From assembly GCA_009780445.1 (NCBI GenBank), contig WRAA01000042.1, positions 1 to 11,524 of the forward strand: 11,524 nucleotides of DNA, read 5' to 3'. The position numbers were made by a program, and so were the translations under genes. Of this stretch, positions 1-6,067 are shown in pieces; position 1 is the first letter of the stretch, and each line of letters starts with the position of its first letter. This DNA comes from Defluviitaleaceae bacterium. GTDB lineage: Bacteria; Bacillota; Clostridia; Lachnospirales; WRAA01. The notes beneath the pieces were generated by a model. It had not been told where the DNA came from. It did not search any database and saw nothing but the letters and a program-made list of their open reading frames with translations.

Positions 1-11
1 TCAGTGTCAAA

Positions 12-72
12 CTTGCGAACCACAAGGGTTCGCGGCGTTTGCCGCTTCCTAGTCTAGCGAAAAAATCACTCG
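12..72 (+). repeat. Dispersed hairpin repeat, copy A
   Basis: Contains the stem GCGAACC-acaag-GGTTCGC, then GCGGC-gttt-GCCGC, then CTTCCTAGTCT and CTCG. The same order of blocks occurs on the minus strand at about 4719-4780, with most bases conserved over roughly 60 nt, and in part at 4646-4687. It is intergenic, downstream of lysC, and may continue beyond the left edge. Confidence 0.6.
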
Positions 73-96
73 AAAATCCGCCGGAAGCGGGTTTTC
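72..96 (-). terminator. Probable terminator after lysC
   Basis: Ten nucleotides after the lysC stop, the minus strand forms a 10-bp stem GAAAACCCGC / GCGGATTTTC (one G-T pair) with a 5-nt loop. A run of six T follows about 8 nt downstream (60-65). The T-run is slightly far from the stem for a canonical intrinsic terminator, so the call is tentative. The hairpin may also belong to the repeat family that overlaps this edge. Confidence 0.45.
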
Positions 97-105
97 AAAC
101 ACGCC

Positions 106-597
106 CTAGTTCCTGAACTGAATGTTTGTATCCACGAATACATCGTGTACGGCGTTGTAGGCCTTGTCGGCATCCTTTTCGTCGATCAGCACGGATATCT
201 TTACCTCGGAGGTGGAGATCGCGCCGATGTTTACGTTTGTGTCGGACAGAGCCTCGAACATTGTTGTGGCCACGCCGGGCGTTGAGACCATTCCCGCGCC
301 GACAATCGAGAGCTTGCACATGCTGTTATCGCTGGTTATGTGGTCGTAGTGCAGGTGGCGGCGGTTTTCCTCCAGGATGTCCAGCACTTCGCGTTCGGAG
401 GAGCGTTCCACCGTGAACATGATGTCCTTCGAGTTCGCGCTGCCGATAGACTGTATGATGATGTCCACTGAAATACTGCGCTTCGACAGAAGGGAGAACA
501 CGCGGTGCGCCACACCCGGTTCGTCCTTCACACCCACTATTGTTACACGCGCCACGTTTTTGTCCAGCGCGACACCACTCACCAACACATTCTCCAT
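106..597 (-). CDS. lysC: Aspartokinase II beta subunit from an internal in-frame start of lysC
   Basis: Met245 of the lysC product is encoded by an ATG at 595-597. It is preceded at 8-nt spacing by AAAGGAGGT, a near-perfect Shine-Dalgarno sequence that is stronger than the one used for the full-length protein. The product would be 163 residues beginning MENVLVSGVALDKN and containing both ACT domains but no catalytic domain. In Bacillus subtilis aspartokinase II, an internal start in the same place makes a 163-residue beta subunit that pairs with alpha in an alpha2beta2 enzyme. The match of position, length and ribosome binding site is seen directly; its use here is inferred from that known case. 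Confidence 0.8.
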   Translation of the reverse strand: MENVLVSGVALDKNVARVTIVGVKDEPGVAHRVFSLLSKRSISVDIIIQSIGSANSKDIMFTVERSSEREVLDILEENRRHLHYDHITSDNSMCKLSIVGAGMVSTPGVATTMFEALSDTNVNIGAISTSEVKISVLIDEKDADKAYNAVHDVFVDTNIQFRN

Positions 598-1329
598 GCT
601 GCCGACCTCCTTTACATATGTACCGGGCGCGTCCGTAAGGCTGGAACGCACTACAAGGTTTACGCTATACTTCTTCGCAAGCTCCACGCTGCGGCTGTGC
701 AGTACCTTCGCCCCGAGTGAGGCCAGCTCCAGCATTTCGTCATAGCTGATTTCGTCGAGCTTGCGGGCTTTCTTGACGATCCTTGGGTCGGCGGTGTATA
801 CGCCGTCCACATCTGTGTAGATCTCGCACAGCTCTGCGCTTAGGCCGGCGGCAAGGGCGACGGCGGTGGTGTCGGAGCCTCCGCGGCCAAGGGTGGTTAT
901 GTCGTCCTGCTTGCTGTAACCCTGGAAGCCGGCTACCACGACGATGTTGTTCTTCTCCAGCTCGTGCGAAATGCGCTGTGGGTTGACCTTCCTTACCCGC
1001 GCGGCGGTGTGCGCGGAGGATGTGGATATGCCGGCCTGCCACCCCGTGAGGGACACGGCCGGCAGACCGCGCTGCTGCAACGCCATCGTGAGCAGTGCCA
1101 TGGACTGCTGTTCGCCCGTGGCCATAAGCATATCCATTTCGCGCCGCGAAGGGCGGTCGCTGATCTCGTGCGCTTTTGCGATGAGGTCGTCGGTGGTATC
1201 GCCCTGGGCGGACACTACTACCACAACCTTGTGCCCATCCCTGTAAGTTGCCGCTATCCTGTCGGCCACGTTGAACAAGCGTTCAACATTAGCGACGGAG
1301 GAGCCGCCGAATTTCTGGACTATCAGCAT
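106..1329 (-). CDS. lysC: Aspartate kinase (aspartokinase II type), alpha subunit
   Basis: Phosphorylates L-aspartate with ATP, the first step towards lysine (and diaminopimelate), threonine and methionine; a cytoplasmic enzyme. The 407-aa product has the amino-acid kinase N-terminal motif KFGGSSVA (residues 6-13), the GRGGSDTTA substrate/nucleotide loop (148-156), TDVDGVYTADP (172-182) and ASLGAKVLHSRSVELA (203-218). Two C-terminal ACT domains follow (about 260-325 and 338-400), the second with GAGMVSTPGVA and ISTSEVKISVLI, the usual site of feedback inhibition. The length matches Bacillus subtilis LysC (about 408 aa). The ATG is preceded by a modest AAGGGAAG ribosome binding site. It is the last gene of an apparent ispE/LysM-G5/lysC operon, 44 bp after the preceding stop. 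A perfect TTGACA occurs at 1366-1371 but has no good -10 partner. No lysine riboswitch is visible in the 44-bp gap. An internal start inside the gene is listed separately. Confidence 0.97.
   Translation of the reverse strand: MLIVQKFGGSSVANVERLFNVADRIAATYRDGHKVVVVVSAQGDTTDDLIAKAHEISDRPSRREMDMLMATGEQQSMALLTMALQQRGLPAVSLTGWQAGISTSSAHTAARVRKVNPQRISHELEKNNIVVVAGFQGYSKQDDITTLGRGGSDTTAVALAAGLSAELCEIYTDVDGVYTADPRIVKKARKLDEISYDEMLELASLGAKVLHSRSVELAKKYSVNLVVRSSLTDAPGTYVKEVGSMENVLVSGVALDKNVARVTIVGVKDEPGVAHRVFSLLSKRSISVDIIIQSIGSANSKDIMFTVERSSEREVLDILEENRRHLHYDHITSDNSMCKLSIVGAGMVSTPGVATTMFEALSDTNVNIGAISTSEVKISVLIDEKDADKAYNAVHDVFVDTNIQFRN
605..613 (-). promoter_or_regulatory. Internal ribosome binding site for the aspartokinase beta subunit
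   Basis: The minus strand reads AAAGGAGGT, followed by 8 nt and then the ATG at 595-597 in the lysC frame. This site lies in the coding sequence between the kinase domain and the ACT domains, at the domain boundary where Bacillus lysC genes start their beta subunit. Confidence 0.8.
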
Positions 1330-1373
1330 TTGTTCGCTTCCCTTCTACGATATAAACTCAATATATGTCAAAC

Positions 1374-2564
1374 TCAGGAGCCGCGTGTACCCACGACCAC
1401 CGTTTCGTTAAGCGGCTCTTGCAGAACTTGTTCGCCGATCACCTCGGTGTTTGTGATGACGCCGTTCACGCGGGTTACGTGGCGGGTGACCTCCCTCACG
1501 CCGGCGCGGCCGGGCTGGATCACGCTGCGATAGGTGCTGACTTGCATCGGGTTGCTGATGACTTCGGTTTGATAGGGTTCGTCCTCGTTGGTGACGCTTA
1601 GCTCCACGGTGCGCACGCTTAGGGTCGGCACCATGCGGACTACGTCCAGGGTCTGGCCGATGCTTAGGCTGCCGGGGTCAACGCCGGGGTTGGCGGCCAG
1701 TATGTCCTCCAGAGACATGCCGACGCGCTGGGCGATGATCGACATGCTGTCTCCCGACTGCACGACATAACCCTGACTTACGGGGCGTTGCTGTGAGAGA
1801 CGCGCTATGACGGCCTCGACGCTTTCGAAGTTGTCCTCGTCCATGAAGCGGGTCCGGATGCTTACGTCCTCGGTGAAGTCTGGCTGGCCGATGAGCTGGG
1901 TTCCGTCGGGGATGCTGTGCTGAACTATGCCGTCCAGCACACTTTCGGCGGCTTCGCTGTTTCGCAGAATACCCCGGGCTTCGCCGTCTATGTAGATCAC
2001 GAAGCCCTCCGCGGCGAAGGTCACAGCCAAGCGCAGGATGGGCATGATCTCGTGGCGCGCCAGCACCTGCGCATCGGAGGGTGCGCGCGCCGCCTCCAGC
2101 GTGATTGTCTCGTTCAGGCGCACATTGGTGCCGGCCGTTACGCTTATGGCGGTTTCAAGCTGCGCGGTGATATCCTCCGGCGTGGTGTCGCGTTCGGCGA
2201 TAAACCCGGCCGGCTCGCCGTCGATAAACACTTCCAGCGAATTGTACGACACAAGCAGCCATGTGCCGGCCGCTATGGCCAGAGCCGCCGCCGCAACCGT
2301 TGCCGCCGCAATCCTCGGGTACCGGGCAAGGACGGCCAGCAACGCAAGCGCGGCCAGGCCGAAACCTCTGACAAGCCAACGCGCGCGCCGCCTGCTTGAT
2401 CTGCGCGAAGGTGTTTTTTTCGCCGATTTCGGCATGTCCTTCGGCCTTGAATTGTCGGGCGGCTTGGCACCCGGCTTGTTCCTGCGCTTGTAGGGCTTGT
2501 ACTGCCGCAGGGTTTCGGCGGTGCTTGGGCGTGCCGCGAAAAAGCCGTCGTTGTCCTTGCTCAT
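1374..2564 (-). CDS. Membrane-anchored LysM-G5 domain protein
   Basis: A 396-aa protein with a very basic, Pro/Lys/Arg-rich cytoplasmic N-terminus (about 1-62). A hydrophobic region follows: 64-80, then a stronger segment at about 85-107 that should be the membrane anchor. The extracytoplasmic part has a LysM domain at about 265-310 (starts YVVQSGDSMSIIAQRVGM and ends IGQTLDVV) and a G5 domain at about 313-394. LysM binds peptidoglycan glycan chains, and G5 is a cell-surface adhesion or sugar-binding fold. In many clostridial proteins this pair is followed by an M23 endopeptidase, but this protein stops right after G5, so it probably binds rather than cuts the wall. The start chosen is the ATG at 2562-2564, with AGGGTG about 8 nt upstream, 4 bp after the ispE stop. 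An upstream in-frame start at 2609 lies inside ispE and has no support. The exact role is unknown. Confidence 0.88.
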   Translation of the reverse strand: MSKDNDGFFAARPSTAETLRQYKPYKRRNKPGAKPPDNSRPKDMPKSAKKTPSRRSSRRRARWLVRGFGLAALALLAVLARYPRIAAATVAAAALAIAAGTWLLVSYNSLEVFIDGEPAGFIAERDTTPEDITAQLETAISVTAGTNVRLNETITLEAARAPSDAQVLARHEIMPILRLAVTFAAEGFVIYIDGEARGILRNSEAAESVLDGIVQHSIPDGTQLIGQPDFTEDVSIRTRFMDEDNFESVEAVIARLSQQRPVSQGYVVQSGDSMSIIAQRVGMSLEDILAANPGVDPGSLSIGQTLDVVRMVPTLSVRTVELSVTNEDEPYQTEVISNPMQVSTYRSVIQPGRAGVREVTRHVTRVNGVITNTEVIGEQVLQEPLNETVVVGTRGS

Positions 2565-2568
2565 ACAA

Positions 2569-3471
2569 TCACCCTGGGATAACTGCCTCGTTATATGTAG
2601 ATGTGACAAATATATCGTTGATGCGCGGCATTTCGTTGCGTATGTTACGCGCCGCCGCCGCCGCGCGGTCGTCGTCCTTGAAATACGCGAACACGGTGGG
2701 GCCGCTTCCGCTCATAAGGGCGCATTCCGCGCCGTTACGCAGGAAGGCCACTTTCAGCTCTGTGATAATCGGGTGCGCCGCGGCTGTTACGCTTTCCAGC
2801 ATGTTGGCCACGCCGGAGGATATCCCGCGAGATATCTCGCGAAGGTCGGAGGCTTCAAGGCCGTGGAGTATCGCGGAGATATCCGGGCGGCTGCCGGCGG
2901 CTACGCGCATTTGCGAAAACGTGGTGTATACCTGCTGTGTGGAAACTTCCACGGGCGGCTTGGCCAGCACCACGCTTATCCTCGGGTGCGGCGGCAGGGG
3001 CGTAAGCACATCGCCGATGCCTTCGGCCAGCATGGTTCCGCCGTATACGCAAAACGGCACGTCCGCCCCGATGCTCTTTCCGATGGCGGCCAGCTCCGCG
3101 TTTGACGCGCCAACACAGAAGAGTTCGTTAATGCCGCGCAGAACCGCGGCGGCGTTGCTGCTGCCCCCGCCAAGGCCGGCCGCCGCCGGCACCATCTTGC
3201 GAAGGTTTATGCGCAGGCCGGAGCCTATGTAATAGGCATTCATCATCTTCTCCGCGGCCTTGCAGGCCAGGTTGGCCATGCCCTTGGGGATGCGCGGGTT
3301 GTCGCACTCCAGCGCGATCGCGCCGCCGGCCGTTTTCTCCAGCACAATGGTGTCGTGCAGGAGCAGGCTCTGCATTGGCGAACGCAGATTGTGATAGCCG
3401 TCGCTGCGTTTGTTGATAATATCAAGAGCCAGATTTATCTTGGCGTGTGCCTTGACTTGCAGTTGATTCAT
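2569..3471 (-). CDS. ispE: 4-diphosphocytidyl-2-C-methyl-D-erythritol kinase
   Basis: A cytoplasmic GHMP-family kinase that phosphorylates CDP-methylerythritol with ATP in the MEP (non-mevalonate) route to isoprenoids. The 300-aa product shows the family motifs in order: AHAKINLALDI (9-18, catalytic Lys11), the ATP-binding glycine-rich loop PAAAGLGGGSSNAAA (95-109), GADVPF (135-140, catalytic Asp137) and the C-terminal MSGSGPTVFAYF (253-264). Length is normal. The start is the ATG at 3469-3471, with GGAG about 9 nt upstream. A longer reading from 3543 would add 24 residues, but it runs through the promoter's -10 and -35 boxes and is rejected. It is first in the apparent operon with the LysM-G5 gene (4-bp gap) and lysC. 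Its own strong promoter lies at 3502-3530. Confidence 0.97.
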   Translation of the reverse strand: MNQLQVKAHAKINLALDIINKRSDGYHNLRSPMQSLLLHDTIVLEKTAGGAIALECDNPRIPKGMANLACKAAEKMMNAYYIGSGLRINLRKMVPAAAGLGGGSSNAAAVLRGINELFCVGASNAELAAIGKSIGADVPFCVYGGTMLAEGIGDVLTPLPPHPRISVVLAKPPVEVSTQQVYTTFSQMRVAAGSRPDISAILHGLEASDLREISRGISSGVANMLESVTAAAHPIITELKVAFLRNGAECALMSGSGPTVFAYFKDDDRAAAAARNIRNEMPRINDIFVTSTYNEAVIPG

Positions 3472-3501
3472 GAGGGCTTCTCCGTAATTACATGATTCTA
3501 C

Positions 3502-3530
3502 ATTATACAGCCTTTCGACTCGAAAGTCAA
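3502..3530 (-). promoter_or_regulatory. Strong sigma-A promoter for the ispE operon, with a palindrome in the spacer
   Basis: On the minus strand, TTGACT (3525-3530) and a perfect TATAAT (3502-3507) are separated by exactly 17 nt, about 30 bp upstream of the ispE ATG. An A7/T5 tract directly upstream of the -35 box resembles an UP element. The spacer is nearly all one perfect interrupted palindrome, CTTTCGA-G-TCGAAAG (3512-3526), which overlaps the -35 box. That is where a repressor would block polymerase, but no matching regulator is known to me. Confidence 0.85.
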
Positions 3531-3573
3531 AAATTTTTTTCACGGCACGGCGGACGCTTGTCGAGCGCGCCCG

Positions 3574-4545
3574 CTATAAGTAGCGATTTATGTCATCCGG
3601 CGTAATGCCGGGGTGCAGGGCTATGTTTAGCGCGTTCGCAAGAATGTTTGCGAGCCGGCCAATAACCGCGTCCACCTCCTTGGGCGTGACAAACATGTTC
3701 CCGGCATACGGCTCCAGCGTGTGGTGGATCAGCGCGTGTTTTTCCTGCGATTGCAGGCTTTGCAGGGTCTTGTAAAACTCGGAGCCTTCATCACTCTGCG
3801 CGATCATGTCGTCCAGGATATAGTCGAGGCTGTCGTTGATGAGGGTGGCCGCGTCCACCACTGTAGGCACGCCTATCGCCAGGACCGGCACGCCCAGCGT
3901 CTTTTCGTTAAGCTCCATGCGCTTGTTGCCAAGCCCCGCGCCCGGGTTCACGCCCGCGTTAGACATCTGCACCGTGCAGTTGATGCGGCTGATGCTGCGC
4001 GCCGCCAGCGCGTCAATCGCCACAACAAGCCCCGGGCGCACCCTGTCCACGATTCCGCGCACGATCTCACCCGTCTCGATGCCCGTGATGCCCATTACCC
4101 CCGGCGTTACCGCGCAGACAGGGCGCACCGCATCGTCGATGCCCCAGGGCACCGCGTCGGTTTCGGTGAGGTGGCGCGTTACCAGCACCCGCGCGACAGT
4201 CTTGGGACCTAGGGCGTCCGGGGTTACGTTCCAGTTTCCAAGGCCGACGATCAGCACGGTGTCGTCCTTGCCAAGTTTGTGCAGGCGGCCGATTTTGCGC
4301 GCCATCTCGCCGATGATGAACTCATGGGCGTCGGGGTCGTTCTCCATCAGCACTTGCGATTCCAGCGTGATATACGTGCCGATCGGCTTGCGTAAGCTCG
4401 CCGCGCCGTGTTCGTTGCTGATCTCCACCGTGGTCGTAACCAAGCCGATTTCGGCGTGTTCCTCGCTGGTCATGCTTACGCCGTCAATCTCGCCGAAATC
4501 GGACGCGGCTTCCATCGCCAGATCTGTATATATGTTTGTGCGCAT
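3574..4545 (-). CDS. gpr: Spore (germination) protease GPR
   Basis: An atypical aspartic endopeptidase that starts degradation of the small acid-soluble proteins coating spore DNA when a spore germinates; made in the forespore as a zymogen. The 323-aa product carries the family signatures: YTDLAMEA near the N-terminus (about 6-13, the region of zymogen processing), GLGNWNVTPDALGP (101-114) with Asp110, and VVAIDALAARSISRI (174-188) with Asp178. These correspond to the two catalytic aspartates (127 and 193) of the Bacillus megaterium enzyme. NPGAGLGNKR (200-209) is also typical. The usual Arg before TDLA is Tyr here. The start is the ATG at 4543-4545, with GAGGGTGGAG upstream. A GTG at 4561-4563 has no ribosome binding site. 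A palindromic element begins only 31 bp upstream of the ATG, and no convincing sigma-G promoter (CATACTA-like -10) is visible, so how it is expressed is unclear. Confidence 0.96.
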   Translation of the reverse strand: MRTNIYTDLAMEAASDFGEIDGVSMTSEEHAEIGLVTTTVEISNEHGAASLRKPIGTYITLESQVLMENDPDAHEFIIGEMARKIGRLHKLGKDDTVLIVGLGNWNVTPDALGPKTVARVLVTRHLTETDAVPWGIDDAVRPVCAVTPGVMGITGIETGEIVRGIVDRVRPGLVVAIDALAARSISRINCTVQMSNAGVNPGAGLGNKRMELNEKTLGVPVLAIGVPTVVDAATLINDSLDYILDDMIAQSDEGSEFYKTLQSLQSQEKHALIHHTLEPYAGNMFVTPKEVDAVIGRLANILANALNIALHPGITPDDINRYL

Positions 4546-4645
4546 AAACTCCACCCTCGACACATATTTGAACTTATATAGTTGATTGAGTTGAAAACGG
4601 TCTTGCCTTTGCGGTCTTTTCGCCGCAAAACGTCGTCATTCCTCA

Positions 4646-4687
4646 CTTGCGTACCACTGCGGGTACGCGGCGTTCGTCTCTCCTAGT
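4646..4687 (+). repeat. Dispersed hairpin repeat, copy C
   Basis: Reads CTTGCGTACC...GGGTACGCGGCGTT...CCTAGT, close to copy A at 12-72. The stem is GCGTACC / GGTACGC instead of GCGAACC / GGTTCGC: both sides of one base pair have changed together, so pairing is kept. It lies in the left half of the 329-bp element. Confidence 0.6.
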
Positions 4688-4718
4688 GCTTCGCCAATGC
4701 TAAATTTGATGTGCATTC

Positions 4719-4780
4719 GCGAGGATTTTTGTCGAAAGACAAGGAAGTGACGACGCCGCGAACCCGAAGTGGTTCGCAAG
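4719..4780 (-). repeat. Dispersed hairpin repeat, copy B
   Basis: On the minus strand it contains CTTGCGAACCACTTCGGG, then TTCGCGGCGTCGTC, then CTTCCTTGTCTTTCGAC and CTCGCG. The succession of blocks matches copy A at 12-72 over about 60 nt, with small insertions. It is the inverted partner of copy C inside the 329-bp element. Confidence 0.6.
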
Positions 4781-4969
4781 GAGGAGCTGACGCGGGACTT
4801 CGGCAAAAAGACCGCGAAGGCGCATTAAATTTAGTATTGGAGTAGCACTAGCCTTGCGTCAAAAAGACCGCAAAGGCAAGACCGTTTTCAACTCAATCAA
4901 CTATAGTATGGTCAGTTCGCGCCCGTTTAACCTACCGCCCGGCGAAAATTTAATTCCTGTATCCGAAGG

Positions 4970-4989
4970 TTCAAATCCTTCCGGCTCAA
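4970..4989 (+). pseudogene. 3' fragment of a tRNA gene (T arm plus acceptor strand)
   Basis: The T arm GAAGG-TTCAAAT-CCTTC is a perfect 5-7-5 stem-loop with all the conserved T-loop bases; it spans roughly 4966-4982 and is followed by CGGCTCA and the discriminator A. The 5' acceptor partner (TGAGCCG), D arm and anticodon arm are not found in the bases upstream, and no CCA is encoded. It is therefore a remnant and its amino acid cannot be told. A terminator follows 6-7 nt later, as after an intact tRNA. Coordinates are good to a few bases. Confidence 0.6.
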
Positions 4990-4995
4990 CTGCAT

Positions 4996-5040
4996 AAAGA
5001 AAAGACCTTGAAACTGTCACGTTTCGGGTCTTTTCTTTTT
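4996..5040. terminator. Bidirectional intrinsic terminator
   Basis: AAAGAAAAGACC (4996-5007) pairs with GGTCTTTTCTTT (5027-5038). The stem extends inwards through TGAAAC / GTTTCG with one bulge, around a 6-nt loop. On the plus strand the stem ends in TCTTTTCTTTTTCTC; on the minus strand it ends in GTCTTTTCTTT. It lies 14 bp past the stop of the HD-GYP gene, so on the minus strand it ends the signalling operon; on the plus strand it would have served the tRNA remnant. Confidence 0.85.
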
Positions 5041-5053
5041 CTCGTTTTCACCT

Positions 5054-6067
5054 CTATACAGAGTGCTTCAGCCCATCCTTGATGTCGCAGAAAACGTCCA
5101 CAAGCTGCGGATCGAAGTGTTTTCCGCGCTCCTTGACAATGATTTCGACGGCTTGGTCGTAGGCCAAGGGGTCTTTGTAGAAGCGTTTTGACACAAGGGC
5201 GTCGAATGCGTCTACGATGGCCATTATGCGCCCTTGCAGCGGGATGTCCTCGCCGCTCAGGCGGTTTGGGTAGCCCGTGCCGTTCCAGCGTTCGTGGTGG
5301 AACACCGCGAACATCCTGGCGTTGTGCAGGAGGATGTTTTCGCCGCCGGCTCGGATAAGCCTGTCGAGAATCCTTTCGCCGGCCACGGCGTGTTGCTTCA
5401 TAACTTCGTATTCGTCAGTGGTGAGCTTGCCACACTTCTTGAACACCGTGTCCGGCGTGCTTACCTTGCCCACGTCGTGCAGGATGGAGCATTCTGCCAT
5501 CAGGTCGAAGTCCCACTCCTTTATCTGGTCGTAGTAGACGCGCTTTTCGAGCATACGCTCCAAGAGCATCCGCACCATACGGCCGGTGAGGCCCAGGTGT
5601 TCGCCCGTGGCTTCGTCGCGGTTCTCGAGGATGTCTGCCATCAGCAGCACAAGGTCTTTCTGCACGCTGTAAAGCTTGTGGGATCTCTCGCTCACAAGCT
5701 TGTTGATGTAGATGTGGTGTTCCACGCGGTTCAGAAGCACGGCGGGGTCCAGCGGCTTCCCGATAAAGTCCACAACGCCCAGCTCATAGGCTTTCATCTT
5801 GCCGTCGTAGTCGATGCCGTTTGTCAGCAATATCACGGGAATGTGCTTGGACTTATCGCAGCCCTTGAGAATACGCAGCACATCGAAGCCGTTCATCTCC
5901 GGCATTTCAAGATCCAGCAGGATCAAGTCCGGCCGGATCTTCTCGAGCAGGGCGATAGCGCGTTTGCCCGACGGAATGGTGACTACGTTGTGGTAATTCT
6001 CCAGAGCGGATTCGGCCGCAGACAGATTCGTCACGGTGTCGTCAACAACATAGATCGTCTTGTTCAT
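5054..6067 (-). CDS. Response regulator with REC and HD-GYP (cyclic di-GMP phosphodiesterase) domains
   Basis: A 337-aa cytoplasmic protein. The N-terminal receiver (about 3-120) has acidic Asp9/Asp10, phospho-acceptor Asp52 (LLDLEMPEMNG), Thr82 and Lys104 (GKPLD). The C-terminal HD-GYP domain (about 135-330) has GEH (155-157), the HD pair in LHDVGKVSTPD (His197-Asp198, Gly200-Lys201), QH (225-226), HHERWNGTGYP (257-267, with GYP at 265-267) and IMAIVDAFDAL (281-291). Proteins of this type hydrolyse cyclic di-GMP to pGpG and GMP using a bound metal centre, and all expected metal ligands appear present, so it should be active. Its ATG overlaps the stop of the upstream kinase as ATGA, with a perfect AAGGAGG 7 nt before it, so the two are translationally coupled. 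It is the most likely recipient of that kinase's phosphorelay. Confidence 0.95.
   Translation of the reverse strand: MNKTIYVVDDTVTNLSAAESALENYHNVVTIPSGKRAIALLEKIRPDLILLDLEMPEMNGFDVLRILKGCDKSKHIPVILLTNGIDYDGKMKAYELGVVDFIGKPLDPAVLLNRVEHHIYINKLVSERSHKLYSVQKDLVLLMADILENRDEATGEHLGLTGRMVRMLLERMLEKRVYYDQIKEWDFDLMAECSILHDVGKVSTPDTVFKKCGKLTTDEYEVMKQHAVAGERILDRLIRAGGENILLHNARMFAVFHHERWNGTGYPNRLSGEDIPLQGRIMAIVDAFDALVSKRFYKDPLAYDQAVEIIVKERGKHFDPQLVDVFCDIKDGLKHSV

Larger units (their letters stand above)
4577..4905. mobile_element. MITE-like palindromic element, 329 bp
   Basis: The outer ends are perfect 44-bp inverted repeats, left arm 4577-4620 and right arm 4862-4905, both beginning with TATAGTTGATTGAG when read inwards. 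The TATA at each tip could hide TA target duplications, as made by IS630/Tc1-mariner-type transposases, but this is an inference. A second, imperfect 32-nt inverted pair lies inside (4683-4714 with 4820-4851, about 80% matching). A third pair (about 4628-4690 with 4736-4796) consists of hairpin-repeat copies. There is no reading frame of useful length, so the element is non-autonomous. It covers most of the gpr upstream region. The direct repeat CAAAAAGACCGCRAAGGC occurs twice near the right end (about 4804 and 4860). Confidence 0.75.

Noticed and set aside
1345..1371. Possible separate promoter for lysC (TTGACA at 1366-1371)
   Set aside because: The -35 match is perfect, but the best -10 (TAGAAG with 18-nt spacing) is weak and transcription would start in or after the ribosome binding site.
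3541..3580. Terminator between gpr and ispE
   Set aside because: An 8-bp GC-rich stem with a G-T pair spans the gpr stop, but no T-run follows it directly; the A/T tract downstream fits a promoter UP element better.
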